Origin: Candidatus Edwardsbacteria bacterium | Lineage (GTDB): Bacteria > Edwardsbacteria > AC1 > EtOH8 | Reading direction: 5' to 3' | Assembly: GCA_031082425.1 (NCBI GenBank) | Contig: JAVHLB010000004.1 | Location: 186,001-250,000 of the forward strand | Length of the DNA stretch: 64,000 bases | Part shown: positions 25,601 through 34,713 of the stretch, piece by piece | Layout: each line of letters begins with the position of its first letter | Position numbering within the stretch: the first letter of the stretch is position 1 | Notes under the pieces: generated by a model | What the model was told of the DNA's origin: nothing | Database searches by the model: none | Seen by the model: only the letters and a program-made list of their open reading frames with translations | Position numbers and translations under genes: made by a program

Positions 25601-26135
25601 GCTGGGCGGTCCTCTTCTGCAGGCGATACTTGGCCACCCCGGCGGCTTCCTCGAACAGGCTGCGCCTGATGGAGGGGTCCTCCGACAGAATGGTGTCGAT
25701 CATCTTGGATTCTATCAGGGAGTAACTGTCGGCCCCCAGCCCGGTGTTCAGGAAAAGGTCCACGATGTCCTTTAAGCGGCAGACCTGGTTGTTCATCAGG
25801 TATTCGCTTTCCCCGGAGCGGAACAGCCGGCGGGTGACCGATACCTCGCTGTATTCCACCGGCAGCTGCCCGTCCTGGTTGGAGAAGATCAGCGATACTT
25901 CGGCCATGGAAAGCGGCTTCTCATCCCGGGCCCCGCTGAAGATCACATCCTCCATCTTGTCGGAGCGCAGCATCTTGGTGCTCTGCTCGCCCAGGCACCA
26001 GCGAATGGCGTCGATGACGTTGGTCTTGCCGCAGCCGTTGGGGCCGACTATACAGGTTATCCCCGAGCCTATCTCCAGGGTTATCTTCTGGGGAAAGGAT
26101 TTGAATCCGAACAGCTCTAATCTGGAAAGATACAT
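22605..26135 (-). CDS. smc: Chromosome segregation protein SMC
   Basis: A 1176-residue SMC ATPase, the normal bacterial length. The N-terminal head has LFGFKSFPQK and the Walker A GPNGCGKTNVIDAIRWCLGE. Two long coiled-coil arms flank a hinge around residues 515-645 (the GYQAAIEAAL region). The C-terminal head has the ABC signature LLSGGEKAMTATALLFGIY and Walker B FCVLDELDAPLDD. It organises and segregates the chromosome with ScpA and ScpB, which are not in the window. Confidence 0.98.
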   Translation of the reverse strand: MYLSRLELFGFKSFPQKITLEIGSGITCIVGPNGCGKTNVIDAIRWCLGEQSTKMLRSDKMEDVIFSGARDEKPLSMAEVSLIFSNQDGQLPVEYSEVSVTRRLFRSGESEYLMNNQVCRLKDIVDLFLNTGLGADSYSLIESKMIDTILSEDPSIRRSLFEEAAGVAKYRLQKRTAQRRMEATTEDLLRLQDIVSEVEKRLRSLKRQASKARVYDKFNQELRDIDLKVAAIDRDRLNVQALELKENISQWQDARSELSAKLEMQEGEISSAREALEVNEGQIEILQQELSRLSEQLQLWENNQAVIKERRSGIEQSMERREKEIKLLMASIGEHEGQIKRVQESLQRSSGDIVAKTEQLKIKESALAGLESELTSAKLALSEARKELFESLKQEADGKEQLALLENRYGNTVAEQDKAQKEGQSLRRELEEGNLKLAELNDRMDSQKKALQVLTEEKIRLKQKSGDWQKQLLIANDRLRELSSSLSGLQKEKELLSELQQKYEGYGQGAQHLLSRRQDFTGTIAPLAEMIEAEPGYQAAIEAALAEKLQWLAVEDLDNTKKAIALLKSEKTGKAALIALSAPVENTAGREISGPGIRGSAFKFVRCDQKIQNIVNILLKDVIIVESLDNFWEYSSKYPGVRLVSLDGEVLHSTGAIEAGELPQGQIGLLQRKERIEKLGAEISSFEEKIKQEVGGIQSLKAKLEEQDKQLENVDRETEKYQKEITTSEGSLAKSKSSLEMNHRRLNELEQRSQALQGSLSLLESELNQARGSFQEISESNKDESGLLGQRDQDMSQKEEKRNQAAEEVNRLRIELSQAQSERERLRQESANMEQRKNEALERIQNFRAEDQAGYAAIAKLQEEAEKLSIEIEGSAAHRKTFLAQREEMQRQSQGSLNRLKQAESVMHRSRLESDELQSKLSQAQIELGSVRNDLDNITNRLRSEYEVDIQDLAASQETNLEESRSRIEDLRHRLKKLGPVNFAAFQELQQDEERYDFLVKQRDDLLSAKEDLANTIRKIDETARAMFLETFEAIKKGFSQIFQRLFIGGEADLKLTGSDDPLEAEIEILATPEGKSMKSIRLLSGGEKAMTATALLFGIYLVKPAPFCVLDELDAPLDDANVQRFCAMLKDFASGTQFLVITHNKRTMEVADRLYGVTMEKPGISKVVSVKFDNN

Positions 26136-26180
26136 TTTTATCCCTGATTTATTGTCTTTATTAACTTGTTTTAACTGCTA

Positions 26181-26209
26181 AGTTTAACAGATATAGCCGG
26201 TGTCGTCAA
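26181..26209 (-). promoter_or_regulatory. Sigma-70-type promoter of smc
   Basis: On the minus strand TTGACG (26209-26204), a 17-base spacer and TAAACT (26186-26181). The start of transcription would be about 40 bases before the smc ATG. The -10 box is only four of six to consensus. Confidence 0.6.
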
Positions 26210-26244
26210 TGAAAATATACGCTCGGAAAATGGTCATTTTGCCT

Positions 26245-26276
26245 ATAAAAAACAAAAACCGGAATAAAATTCCGGC
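26245..26276 (-). terminator. Intrinsic terminator after the PEGA lipoprotein gene
   Basis: On the minus strand CCGGAAT pairs with ATTCCGG and is followed by TTTTTGTTTTTTAT. It lies about 20 bases after the stop of the lipoprotein gene and ends the outer-membrane cluster before the smc promoter. Confidence 0.85.
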
Positions 26277-26296
26277 TTATGCCCCGCTTTGTGATA

Positions 26297-27538
26297 TTAT
26301 TCGGTGTCGGTTCGAAAAACAAGAATGTCGTAATACTCCAACAAATAGAGAAATTTACCATCTGGGGATTGATATACCGCCAACGGATATTGGCCCGAAG
26401 AAATGTATGTCACCGGCTGCCAGGATGATAGGTATATCAAAATTATATTCCCTATAGGCAATGGTGCTGGACTTCCAATAATGGGCAGATCGGTTGTCAC
26501 CACCCAAACATAGGCCCCGTCACCGGAAAAGCAGGCCCCTCTTACCACTTCTCCATAGGCCAGGGTCGGACCATTGACGGCGGCCCAGCTGCTGATATCC
26601 ACCGGGACAATGGTCAACTCATCCCTGCCCATATTGCAGAAGCCCAAGATATCCCAACTGTTGTTAAAGAAAATGGCTCCGGGATACGATCCGGTGGATA
26701 GTTCGTTCTCCACCAGGCCGCTTTGAAAATTCACTTTAAGGAATTTTCGGCTTTCCTTGCAGGTAACGAACAGGTACCGGCCATCGGGGCTGATGGCCAC
26801 GTCGGTCGGTTTTCCGTCCAGGTTTATATATCTTACCACGCTGTCTGTTTTGGTATCAATTATTCCCAGGCTCCGGTCGCTGCTGTCGGCGGTTATCGCC
26901 CAATTGCCATCCAGCGAAAAAACAATCTCGGTGTATCCCATCGGTCGGGTGGTAGTGATCCGCTTGATCATGTTTTCGGTTGATAGGTTGATAGCTGTGA
27001 TCGTGTCTTGGCATTCAACATATATCCGTTTGGCCGCAGAGCTGGCGGCAATTTGGCCCTGACCCGTCTTGCCTATCTCGATGTAGTTTTGCCATATTGC
27101 ATCAGAGTCGCTTATTTGGTATGCCGATAGTCCGGTCAGCCAGTTTGAATGTGTGACATACGCTTTGCCAATCTCGGGCAGATATGCCATATCGGATGCC
27201 GCACTTATAGGCAACGTCACCTTTTTTATCACCCGGTAATTCATGGCGGCCAACGAGGCTGACAGGCGTTTGGTAGTGCCCGGCTCGATGTCCACCTGTT
27301 GGGACCACACCTTGTATCCAAAGTGCATCACATCGACCTGATGCTTCCCCACCTTCAGGCCGTCTATTTTGGCCGGGGTAAGCCGCTTGGTGTTTATCCC
27401 GTCTATCACCACTTCGCAGGGCGTCGGCGAGGAGATGACATACACCGAGCCGACGTCGGGGTATACCGGATGGTGCTGGCAGCCTGACAGCCAGGCCGCT
27501 CCCGCCAGGGCAATTGTTATCATGACAAAACGGTTCAT
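26297..27538 (-). CDS. Lipoprotein with PEGA domain and YVTN-type beta-propeller
   Basis: A 413-residue exported lipoprotein. The signal peptide ends in the lipobox LSGC (Cys20). A PEGA-type domain follows (about 32-95: VYVISSPTPCEVVIDG ... LSASL). A seven-bladed propeller then extends to the C-terminus, with blades such as VAISPDGRYLFVTCK. The propeller resembles surface or periplasmic binding scaffolds, and no catalytic residues are evident. It is 13 bases downstream of the TonB-dependent receptor gene, suggesting an accessory part of the same outer-membrane assembly. Confidence 0.82.
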   Translation of the reverse strand: MNRFVMITIALAGAAWLSGCQHHPVYPDVGSVYVISSPTPCEVVIDGINTKRLTPAKIDGLKVGKHQVDVMHFGYKVWSQQVDIEPGTTKRLSASLAAMNYRVIKKVTLPISAASDMAYLPEIGKAYVTHSNWLTGLSAYQISDSDAIWQNYIEIGKTGQGQIAASSAAKRIYVECQDTITAINLSTENMIKRITTTRPMGYTEIVFSLDGNWAITADSSDRSLGIIDTKTDSVVRYINLDGKPTDVAISPDGRYLFVTCKESRKFLKVNFQSGLVENELSTGSYPGAIFFNNSWDILGFCNMGRDELTIVPVDISSWAAVNGPTLAYGEVVRGACFSGDGAYVWVVTTDLPIIGSPAPLPIGNIILIYLSSWQPVTYISSGQYPLAVYQSPDGKFLYLLEYYDILVFRTDTE

Positions 27539-27551
27539 ATGCGATGCTTTT

Positions 27552-30260
27552 TTAAAATTTTATTGTTAACCCTGCCCGGTACAGGCGGGGCATTCCGGAC
27601 AGGGCCGGATTGGCAGAGTACAGCTGCTGGTAATATAATATGCGGTTCCATTGCTCCTCTACCGTAAACACCCCGTTCCCGTCGGTGTCCCCCTCGGCTT
27701 CGTAATAGGGACTGGTGTTAAAGTAATCGCTCTGGGGATCTTCGGGCTGCCAATCCCGGGTATATATTTCGTAAGGGCTGATCTCCCTTTCATAGGAGTA
27801 ATTATAGTTGTCCCAGTTGAAGAGATTTAATATCTCAAAGCTGAGGGTGGCGTTCAGCAGGTAATATTTGAAGCTCTTGGTGAATTTGATGTCTATCTGC
27901 GAATTGCTGGGGGTGCGCTGTAAAGAGGGGTCGGGGGTGGCCTGCTTGTCCGTGTTGAAGACCAGGGGGGTATATGGCAGTCCGCTGCCGAACTGGAATA
28001 TTCCGGTAAGGTTGGCGTCACGGATAAACCAGCCCCAGCGCCCGGCGACCGGGTCCTTGTTGAACAGTGATGCCTCAACAACCAGCTTGTTCCTCTGGTC
28101 GAAATCCAGGGGGCGGATATCCCGGGGCAAAGTGCCCAACGATTCCCCGCTGACCGTGGACAGGTAATTTTCCATCACGTCGTTGGCATCCGCGCCGGTC
28201 CCCTCCGAGCTGGAAAAGGCATAGCGGATGGATCCGGTAACGTGGCGGCCGTAATGTTTTTTAAGGCAGACCTCGACCCCTTTGGAGGATGCGTAATCGA
28301 CGTTCTCATACTGGTAATAAGGCACCGGCAGGGCGGGAACAAGGTTGACGCTGACCAGGTCCTTGATGTCCCGGTAATAGATGGTGATATCGGCGCTCAG
28401 GTCCCTGTTCAGCTCGGTCACTGTCCCGAACTCCAGGGAGGTTGATCTCGAAGGCTTCAAAGCCGGGTTGCCCAGGATGTTCCCTTCGATCTCCGAGGGA
28501 TCGTAAGCCTTCAAATACTGGTAATAATACTGCAGCTGCGGCTGCTGGAAATACCGGCCGTATCCCAAGTGAAAGGTGGTATTGGGCGAGATTACATAGG
28601 ACAGTCCCAGCCTGGGGCTGACAAACTGCCGGGCCTCGATCTGGCCTCCTTCTAGCGCCCTGGCCCACAGGGCGTTGGTATCGGCATCTTTAATGTCCAG
28701 ATCTAGCCGTTCATACCGCACCCCGAGATTTAGCACCAGGCCGTCATATTCCACCTTGTCCTGAAAATAAGCCCCTATATTTGATGGCTTCCTGCAGTAG
28801 ACATCAAAAATGGGGTTGCCGATGGCGGTGGGATAAAGATACAGATTATCAACAATATATCTCTTCAGCTCCGCTCCGTATTTAAGCTGATGGTATTTTG
28901 AGGCCTGGCTGGTCAGGTCAAATTTAACAAATCTTTCATCGGTGATCCGCTCCCGGTATTTCCAATAATTCCCGAAACGGTAGAATAACATGCAGTCATA
29001 CCCGTAGCGGTTGTAATCGGTGGTGAACACCAGCTTGTCATATTCATTGTAATATACCTGATTGTCCCAGAAATCCAGAAACCTGATATCCTCCCACCAA
29101 TAGCGCCCGATGTCCCAGAAGGTATCCCTTACTCCGAACTGGTTCTTGTTCCAGAACCATCCCAGGGAGATCTTGTAAAATGTGGCGTTGGAGATTGTTT
29201 GGTTAAGGCTGAAAACACCCAGCCGTCCCTTTTTAAGGTCGGAGCGGTAATTGGCCGGCATATAATACCAGTCATGGCTGTATCGGCCGTATTGGCTGCG
29301 GGACTGGACCCCCAGGAGAGATGCCCTGATGTTGTAGGGGAGGTTGAAGGTGGCTTTGCCCACCAGGGAGTAATCCTCCCGGTCCTGATGGGGCACTTTC
29401 GTCCGGTGAGGATCCCAGTCGTCGGTCAAGGTCAGGTCGCCGGCGGTGAATAGCTTCACTTTATCGCCCCTAAAACTCCGGCCGGCATCAAACTGGTAGT
29501 TCCGGTAGCCCCTGCCGGACAGATCGCCAAAGACCGATCCGTTGTTGTGATAAAAATTAAGCTGCCGGTTGCCGCCATCCTTTACCGTGGCATTGATGAC
29601 CCCGGACATCACCTCTCCGTATTCGGCGTCGAAGATCCCGGTCAGAAGGGTCAGGTCCGACAGGGCATTGCTGTTCAACAGCAGCCCGGTGGTTCCGTCG
29701 GTGGCATCCCTGACCGAAATGCCGTCTATCAGGTAATTGACCTCATCGGAACGCCCCCCCCGAACGTGAAAAGATTCGCCCTTCATCACCACCCCGGCCT
29801 GGGACGCCAGGGCCTTCTCGGGGGTGTCCCAGGGCATGCTGGGAAAATCATCCAACCGGATGGCCCTTCTGGTGGCGGTCAGGTCCTTATCAACCACCGG
29901 CCGCTCGGCCACCACCACTATCCCCTCGGTTTTTATGGGCGATGGTTTGATCCTGAAATCCACTTTGGTGGTCAGGTCCTGGTTGCATTTGACGTCGGTC
30001 ACCGTCATCGAGGCATACCCGGTGGTATAGGCCTTCAGGCTGTATTTCCCCGAAGGGATGTTTATTATGTAATAATACCCCTGGCTGTCGGTCAAAGCTC
30101 CCTTATTGGTCCCCAGCAGCTGAACCGAGGCCCCCATCAAAGGGTCGCCGTTTCCGGCATCCATTACCCGCCCGGCTATCTTGCCGGTATCGCCCGCTTT
30201 AAGCAGGCCGGCGGCCCAAAGGACCAAGGCCGCCGCCATGAATATCGTCTTTAGCTTCAT
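27552..30260 (-). CDS. TonB-dependent outer-membrane receptor with carboxypeptidase-regulatory-like domain (1)
   Basis: A 902-residue receptor. A 22-residue signal peptide is followed by a carboxypeptidase-regulatory-like beta-sandwich (25-105: GKIAGRVMDAGNGDPL and YYIINIPSGKYSLKAYTTGY). The plug domain has MKGESFHVRGGRSDEVNYLI and FDAEYGEVMSGVINATVKDGG. The rest is a beta-barrel ending in the outer-membrane signal LTIKF. It has the architecture of FCB-group receptors. The substrate is not evident and no SusD-like gene is adjacent. Confidence 0.9.
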   Translation of the reverse strand: MKLKTIFMAAALVLWAAGLLKAGDTGKIAGRVMDAGNGDPLMGASVQLLGTNKGALTDSQGYYYIINIPSGKYSLKAYTTGYASMTVTDVKCNQDLTTKVDFRIKPSPIKTEGIVVVAERPVVDKDLTATRRAIRLDDFPSMPWDTPEKALASQAGVVMKGESFHVRGGRSDEVNYLIDGISVRDATDGTTGLLLNSNALSDLTLLTGIFDAEYGEVMSGVINATVKDGGNRQLNFYHNNGSVFGDLSGRGYRNYQFDAGRSFRGDKVKLFTAGDLTLTDDWDPHRTKVPHQDREDYSLVGKATFNLPYNIRASLLGVQSRSQYGRYSHDWYYMPANYRSDLKKGRLGVFSLNQTISNATFYKISLGWFWNKNQFGVRDTFWDIGRYWWEDIRFLDFWDNQVYYNEYDKLVFTTDYNRYGYDCMLFYRFGNYWKYRERITDERFVKFDLTSQASKYHQLKYGAELKRYIVDNLYLYPTAIGNPIFDVYCRKPSNIGAYFQDKVEYDGLVLNLGVRYERLDLDIKDADTNALWARALEGGQIEARQFVSPRLGLSYVISPNTTFHLGYGRYFQQPQLQYYYQYLKAYDPSEIEGNILGNPALKPSRSTSLEFGTVTELNRDLSADITIYYRDIKDLVSVNLVPALPVPYYQYENVDYASSKGVEVCLKKHYGRHVTGSIRYAFSSSEGTGADANDVMENYLSTVSGESLGTLPRDIRPLDFDQRNKLVVEASLFNKDPVAGRWGWFIRDANLTGIFQFGSGLPYTPLVFNTDKQATPDPSLQRTPSNSQIDIKFTKSFKYYLLNATLSFEILNLFNWDNYNYSYEREISPYEIYTRDWQPEDPQSDYFNTSPYYEAEGDTDGNGVFTVEEQWNRILYYQQLYSANPALSGMPRLYRAGLTIKF

Positions 30261-30294
30261 ATTTGCTTTTTAGTTGGTTGGTCCCGCCCGGCCA

Positions 30295-30333
30295 GGAAAA
30301 AATTCGGGGAGATGTGTTCACATCTCCCCGAAT
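30295..30333 (-). terminator. Strong intrinsic terminator after the PorV-like gene
   Basis: A perfect 15-bp stem (ATTCGGGGAGATGTG with its complement) and a 2-base loop are followed on the minus strand by seven T residues (30301-30295). It lies between the PorV-like gene and the next receptor gene, so these are probably separate transcripts or only partly coupled. Confidence 0.92.
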
Positions 30334-30345
30334 GGTTAATAATGT

Positions 30346-31416
30346 TTAGAATCCTAATCCCACGCTAAAGCGGTGGACGTTCTCCAGATAGCCCATGTTG
30401 GTGTAAGCGTAATCTATGTTGAATTTGCTGGTGCCAAGGGCTTTGCTGACGCCCATTCCGGCGCTGACATTGTCCATGGCGCTCTTGGTCTCATACCAAT
30501 CGGGGTCGTACTTGTAGCCTCCCCGCAGTGCAAAATCAAGGATGGGGTTCTTCCAGGCATATTCGGCGCCCAGCAGAACCTTTTCATTTCCGTCATTGGG
30601 ATGCACCAGTTCGGTGGAGGTGGTCAAAAGGTGGGATTTCCCGAACATAAAATCGTAAGCCACGCCCATCTTGAACTGCAGGGGCATCTGGAAGGGTGTG
30701 GTGACTATTTCCCAGGAGTTCCCGGTGTAATTTTCCGGCCAGGTGGTCTCCTCTTTTTCGGCCTGAAGGTCCTTCCCGGAGAAACTGACATCCGGCCCGT
30801 AATTTAAAATGGCCATCGCTATGCGCAGGGTCTTGTAGCCGGTACGATAATAGGTCCCCACATCAAAGGCCAGACCCCCGGTGCTCATGTCGGCTATCTT
30901 CTCCCGAACATACTTTGAAGTGACCCCCACCGTGAATTTGTCGGTCAGGTTCCGGGCATAGGTCACGGCCAGCGCCAGATCGTTGGCGGAGAAAGGCGTC
31001 AGGCCTTCTCCCCAGTCCTCCCTGGCTATGGTCTCGATGTCATCGATGGTGGTTCTTACAATTTCCCCGTAGGAAAGAAAGGTGGCGCTGAAGCCGATAT
31101 TGCCCATCAATCCCATGGGAAGCACCACCCCCACGTATTCGTGATTCAGGTCGACCAGCCAGTTGGTGTGGGAGAATATCACCTCGGTCTTCTTGAGCCG
31201 GGCGATCCCGGCCGGATTCCAGTAAAGCGCGGAAGCATCGGTGGCGACCGCCGTGAACGCCCCGCCCATGGCCACGCCCCGTGACCCGGCACCGATCTTT
31301 AGAAACTGCAGCCCGGCCCTGCCCACGTTGGAGTAGTCCGGGGCGGTCCCCGCCTGGGCCAGGGAAGCCAGGCCGATCAGAGCCAAAATGGTAAAAATTG
31401 TGATTGATCTTTTCAT
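30346..31416 (-). CDS. PorV/PorQ-family outer-membrane protein
   Basis: A 356-residue beta-barrel protein with a 22-residue signal peptide. The start of the mature part, GRAGLQFLKIGAGSRGVAMGGAFTA followed by ASALYWNPAGIA, is the hallmark of the PorV/UPF0164 family. It ends with the outer-membrane signal FSVGLGF. In type IX secretion PorV carries substrates from the translocon to the sortase. Here it sits directly downstream of a large secreted protein with a sorting-type C-terminus, so the two probably work together. Confidence 0.88.
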   Translation of the reverse strand: MKRSITIFTILALIGLASLAQAGTAPDYSNVGRAGLQFLKIGAGSRGVAMGGAFTAVATDASALYWNPAGIARLKKTEVIFSHTNWLVDLNHEYVGVVLPMGLMGNIGFSATFLSYGEIVRTTIDDIETIAREDWGEGLTPFSANDLALAVTYARNLTDKFTVGVTSKYVREKIADMSTGGLAFDVGTYYRTGYKTLRIAMAILNYGPDVSFSGKDLQAEKEETTWPENYTGNSWEIVTTPFQMPLQFKMGVAYDFMFGKSHLLTTSTELVHPNDGNEKVLLGAEYAWKNPILDFALRGGYKYDPDWYETKSAMDNVSAGMGVSKALGTSKFNIDYAYTNMGYLENVHRFSVGLGF

Positions 31417-31438
31417 TTCTTATGCTCTCCTCGTATTT

Positions 31439-34400
31439 TTACTTGATTATGGCAAATTTACCCAGCTTGGTGCCGATGCCGGGGGCGTCCACCTGATAGA
31501 TGTACATGCCGCTGGCGACACGCTTGTCAAAGGTGGTCAGCATATCCCACTTTTCGGAACCCTCGTTGCTGCCCAGGGAAACCTCGTGGTTCAGGACCTT
31601 CATCAGCTCTCCCGCTATGTTGTAGATCCGGACGGTGCACTTGGAGGGCAGGTTGGTGAAGTAAATATTGGGATAATTCTTGCTGACATCCCAGTTGGCC
31701 CTGACCAGATAGGGGTTGGGCACCACGTTGATCTTGTCCAGCAGGCTGGCGGACAGGGAGGTCAACTGTTTGGCCTGGGTGGTCACAAAGGTTACCACGT
31801 CGCCCTCCACCGGGGCGTACTGCCCGCTGCAGTAGATCCTCCAGATATCGCCGGTCTCCGGCCGGTTGGGCCAATCCATCCTGCGTAGAGTAATACCAGC
31901 TTTGTTGAAATAGACGGTAATGCCGCAGATCTGCATTCCGAGGGCTTCGCCGCTGGTGGAGGTAAGGATGGTGGCCGAAGAGGTGTTGGCGGTGGGGTTG
32001 AAGCACCAGGAGCTCTTGGTCATGTTGGCCTTGGTCACTCCGGTCTCCAGCGGGACCAGAATATTATTTGAAATATCCCAGACCTCGGCCGTTAGGCCGG
32101 TCAATGTATCCTTCCATCGGACCTCAAAATCGGAACCCCTCCACTGCCAGGCGTTGCTGATCGGCGAAAAGAACCCCACATTGAGCTGAACATTGACGCT
32201 ATCCACTGGATAGGTCCTGATGCCCGATGGATTCTCGGTGATCCTAAAGCTGTCAATATTACATCTATCGGGGACGGGGTCGTTGCGATAGGCCGTAGCC
32301 GCATACAATTGTTTGGGACTCCACTCTATCTTGGGTTTGTATATGGCATAGCCAAACGGCAGTTCGTCCACCCCTGAGGACAGGAAAAGGTCCGGTTCGT
32401 AGTGCTCCTCGTCGAATTTAGCCAACACCCTTATGGAATCGATCAGGGTATCCTTGCTGACGCCTCCGGATATTATGGCGTCATAAAGGTGAGCCCGGTA
32501 GATGGGGTTGCGTTTTAGGCCCAAGGCCTGGCGGTCGGTGGGCTGCCACCTCAGCCAGAAGGTGTCGTTCCTGACCGAATCCGGCGCGGCCACCCGGATG
32601 TCGCTGTAATCCACTATCCCGCCGTGCAGGGCATCGGAGGCGCCGGTCACCGAGGCCTTGACCAGGGTGGGCAGGACGGCATCGGCCACCACCGATGAGG
32701 CCTTGACAAACCCGCTGTTCTCGGCCGGGTTGCTCATCAGGGTGGTGGGGCATTTATGGGTGAAGTAGACATTGCTCTGGTAGTCGTAGGCCGACACCCC
32801 GTACCAGTAGCCGAAGCCGTTGACCACATTGCTGTCGGTCAGGGAATAGATCAGGCCGCGGTCGGTCCCGATGGTGTCGAATTTGGGTATGGAGACCGAT
32901 CCGCCGCCGGGATAGGTGTAAGTGATGGTCTCCAGGTCCCGGACGATCTTTATATTGTCAACCTTATCGTACATGTAACCAGAACCGCCGCTATAGCTTA
33001 AGGTGGCGGAATTAGATGCGGTATCCAGGTCCACATACAGGGTTCCCAGATATTCCCGCTTGGCGGCATCAGCCAGATCGGCCTGAGACGAGGCCCTAAA
33101 GACAAAATACCCTTGAAAATCGTATTGATTGTAGAGTTCCTGCTGTGAATAGAAAGCGTTCAAAGTATCTCCCCCAGTGGCCGGCTGTGGGGCTCCCCGG
33201 GCGATGCGGATGTAATTCGCGCTCGCATTGTCCACAAGCTCAAAGCTGTCGACCAGCAACTGGGTGGCCGGCAGGGTGTACTGCCAGGTTCCCGAAAAAT
33301 AGGTGTACCAGTTCTTGCCTGCCGGAAGCTTGGCCCAATACGGGTCCGGGGTGATCTCGGCCCTTTTATCCCAGCTCAGGCGGATGCACTTGTCGCCCGG
33401 CATAATGGTCAGGGTGGGGGCGGCCGGCGGAGTGGCCAGTTCGAAGTCATTATCGTATATGACCTGGGCCACATCCGAGGCCAGTTTCAGGGCGGTGGTG
33501 TCCAGGGCCCCGATCACCCCGATGCAGGTGGTGATGGTGTCGCCAATACCCATGTTAAAGGGCCCGCTGGACATGGCAAAGCGCTTGTCGGCCGGTGTAT
33601 TGGCTCCCCACTCGTCATAGGCGTCATTTATCATGTCCCAGTAATTGACCCCGGTCAATTCAAGATATCTTTCCTCGTCGGTGCTGGGGTCCTTCTCCAG
33701 GGTGAATATCTTGAAGGCGGTCATGCCCAGCGCGCTGTCCGGCAGGATATCGTGAGAAAATTCATTGTCCACCACATGCACTGTGGCGCCGGTGTTGTTG
33801 AACGGGCTCTCGAAATACCGGAAGCCCACCACCCCGGTCTCCGGCCAGCCGCTCTCGGGATCGGTCTGGAACTGGATGGCCAGGTTGCGCTGATAGTCGA
33901 ATATGGTCCGGTCGTTGGCGGAGGTTCCCGACTCATCTCCGATGTCGCAATCACTTACCGGGGCCACATAAACCTGGCTCAAGGCTCCGCCCGAGATGTT
34001 GGCCACCCGGAAATAGAAGAAGATGATGTCGTTGTTGTCGGCATAGTTCCAGGCATAGCTTATCTGCTCCACCCTGATCCCCAGCTGTTTGTCCCCGGAA
34101 AAGGTGAATTGGGGGTTCTGGTCGGTGTAGCGGGCATAGCTGTCCTGGCGGGATTTTATCACCGGCTCCGGCCAGTTGGCGGCATCCACCGGGTCGGTGG
34201 ATAGATAGACCCGGGCTTTTGATTCGCTTAAATAACTGGCATAGCTATCGTTAAAATCCACCGGGCCCATTTCATAGCCGCCGCTGTTGGGGTTGTATCC
34301 GCAGGCCACGATCTTGTTGCCGGAGGCGTCCTGGGCTCCCACCCACAGGCCCGCACCATAAATATATCCCCGGCCCGAGCCAGTCGGCCAAAAGCCCCCG

Positions 34401-34606
34401 GAGCCGGTCTGAGGCTTGACAAAGGGCCCGTAGTTGGTGGTGTATATCTCCCAGGCATTGGTCTTTAATATCTTCTGGGACATCAGTTTATTGTTATCGG
34501 GCAGGGTTCCCGGAGCAGTGACGGCAAAAACCGCTGATGTCATCCCTATCATAACCAACAGCGCCAAAGGCAGGAACCAAAAACCCTTTTGCTTGTAATT
34601 AGCCAT
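31439..34606 (-). CDS. Large secreted protein with C-terminal T9SS/FlgD-like sorting domain
   Basis: A 1055-residue exported protein with a hydrophobic signal segment (about 9-29). The N-terminal 400 residues are beta-rich (YIYGAGLWVGAQDASGNKI and similar), the centre carries fibronectin-like stretches, and the last 90 residues form a FlgD/type-IX sorting domain: VVPNPYLVRANWD, VRIYNIAGELMKVL, ASGMYIYQVDAPG and a final FAIIK. No enzyme motif was found. Proteins of this design are common in uncultured FCB-like genomes and of unknown role. It precedes the PorV-like gene by 22 bases, implying secretion by that system. Confidence 0.8.
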   Translation of the reverse strand: MANYKQKGFWFLPLALLVMIGMTSAVFAVTAPGTLPDNNKLMSQKILKTNAWEIYTTNYGPFVKPQTGSGGFWPTGSGRGYIYGAGLWVGAQDASGNKIVACGYNPNSGGYEMGPVDFNDSYASYLSESKARVYLSTDPVDAANWPEPVIKSRQDSYARYTDQNPQFTFSGDKQLGIRVEQISYAWNYADNNDIIFFYFRVANISGGALSQVYVAPVSDCDIGDESGTSANDRTIFDYQRNLAIQFQTDPESGWPETGVVGFRYFESPFNNTGATVHVVDNEFSHDILPDSALGMTAFKIFTLEKDPSTDEERYLELTGVNYWDMINDAYDEWGANTPADKRFAMSSGPFNMGIGDTITTCIGVIGALDTTALKLASDVAQVIYDNDFELATPPAAPTLTIMPGDKCIRLSWDKRAEITPDPYWAKLPAGKNWYTYFSGTWQYTLPATQLLVDSFELVDNASANYIRIARGAPQPATGGDTLNAFYSQQELYNQYDFQGYFVFRASSQADLADAAKREYLGTLYVDLDTASNSATLSYSGGSGYMYDKVDNIKIVRDLETITYTYPGGGSVSIPKFDTIGTDRGLIYSLTDSNVVNGFGYWYGVSAYDYQSNVYFTHKCPTTLMSNPAENSGFVKASSVVADAVLPTLVKASVTGASDALHGGIVDYSDIRVAAPDSVRNDTFWLRWQPTDRQALGLKRNPIYRAHLYDAIISGGVSKDTLIDSIRVLAKFDEEHYEPDLFLSSGVDELPFGYAIYKPKIEWSPKQLYAATAYRNDPVPDRCNIDSFRITENPSGIRTYPVDSVNVQLNVGFFSPISNAWQWRGSDFEVRWKDTLTGLTAEVWDISNNILVPLETGVTKANMTKSSWCFNPTANTSSATILTSTSGEALGMQICGITVYFNKAGITLRRMDWPNRPETGDIWRIYCSGQYAPVEGDVVTFVTTQAKQLTSLSASLLDKINVVPNPYLVRANWDVSKNYPNIYFTNLPSKCTVRIYNIAGELMKVLNHEVSLGSNEGSEKWDMLTTFDKRVASGMYIYQVDAPGIGTKLGKFAIIK

Positions 34607-34662
34607 TGACTATTCTCCTAAGTATGGGTTTAAATTGAAAATCTGTCTATTTCCGGCGCCGA

Positions 34663-34690
34663 TAACGCCGGCCCCAAGGGCCCGGCGTTA
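34663..34690. repeat. Inverted repeat between receptor 2 and the secreted-protein gene
   Basis: TAACGCCGG and its complement CCGGCGTTA surround a 10-base loop. There is no T-run on either side, so it may be a processing or attenuating hairpin rather than a true intrinsic terminator. Confidence 0.55.
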
Positions 34691-34713
34691 CGGCAGACAA
34701 CTATTGTTGCTTG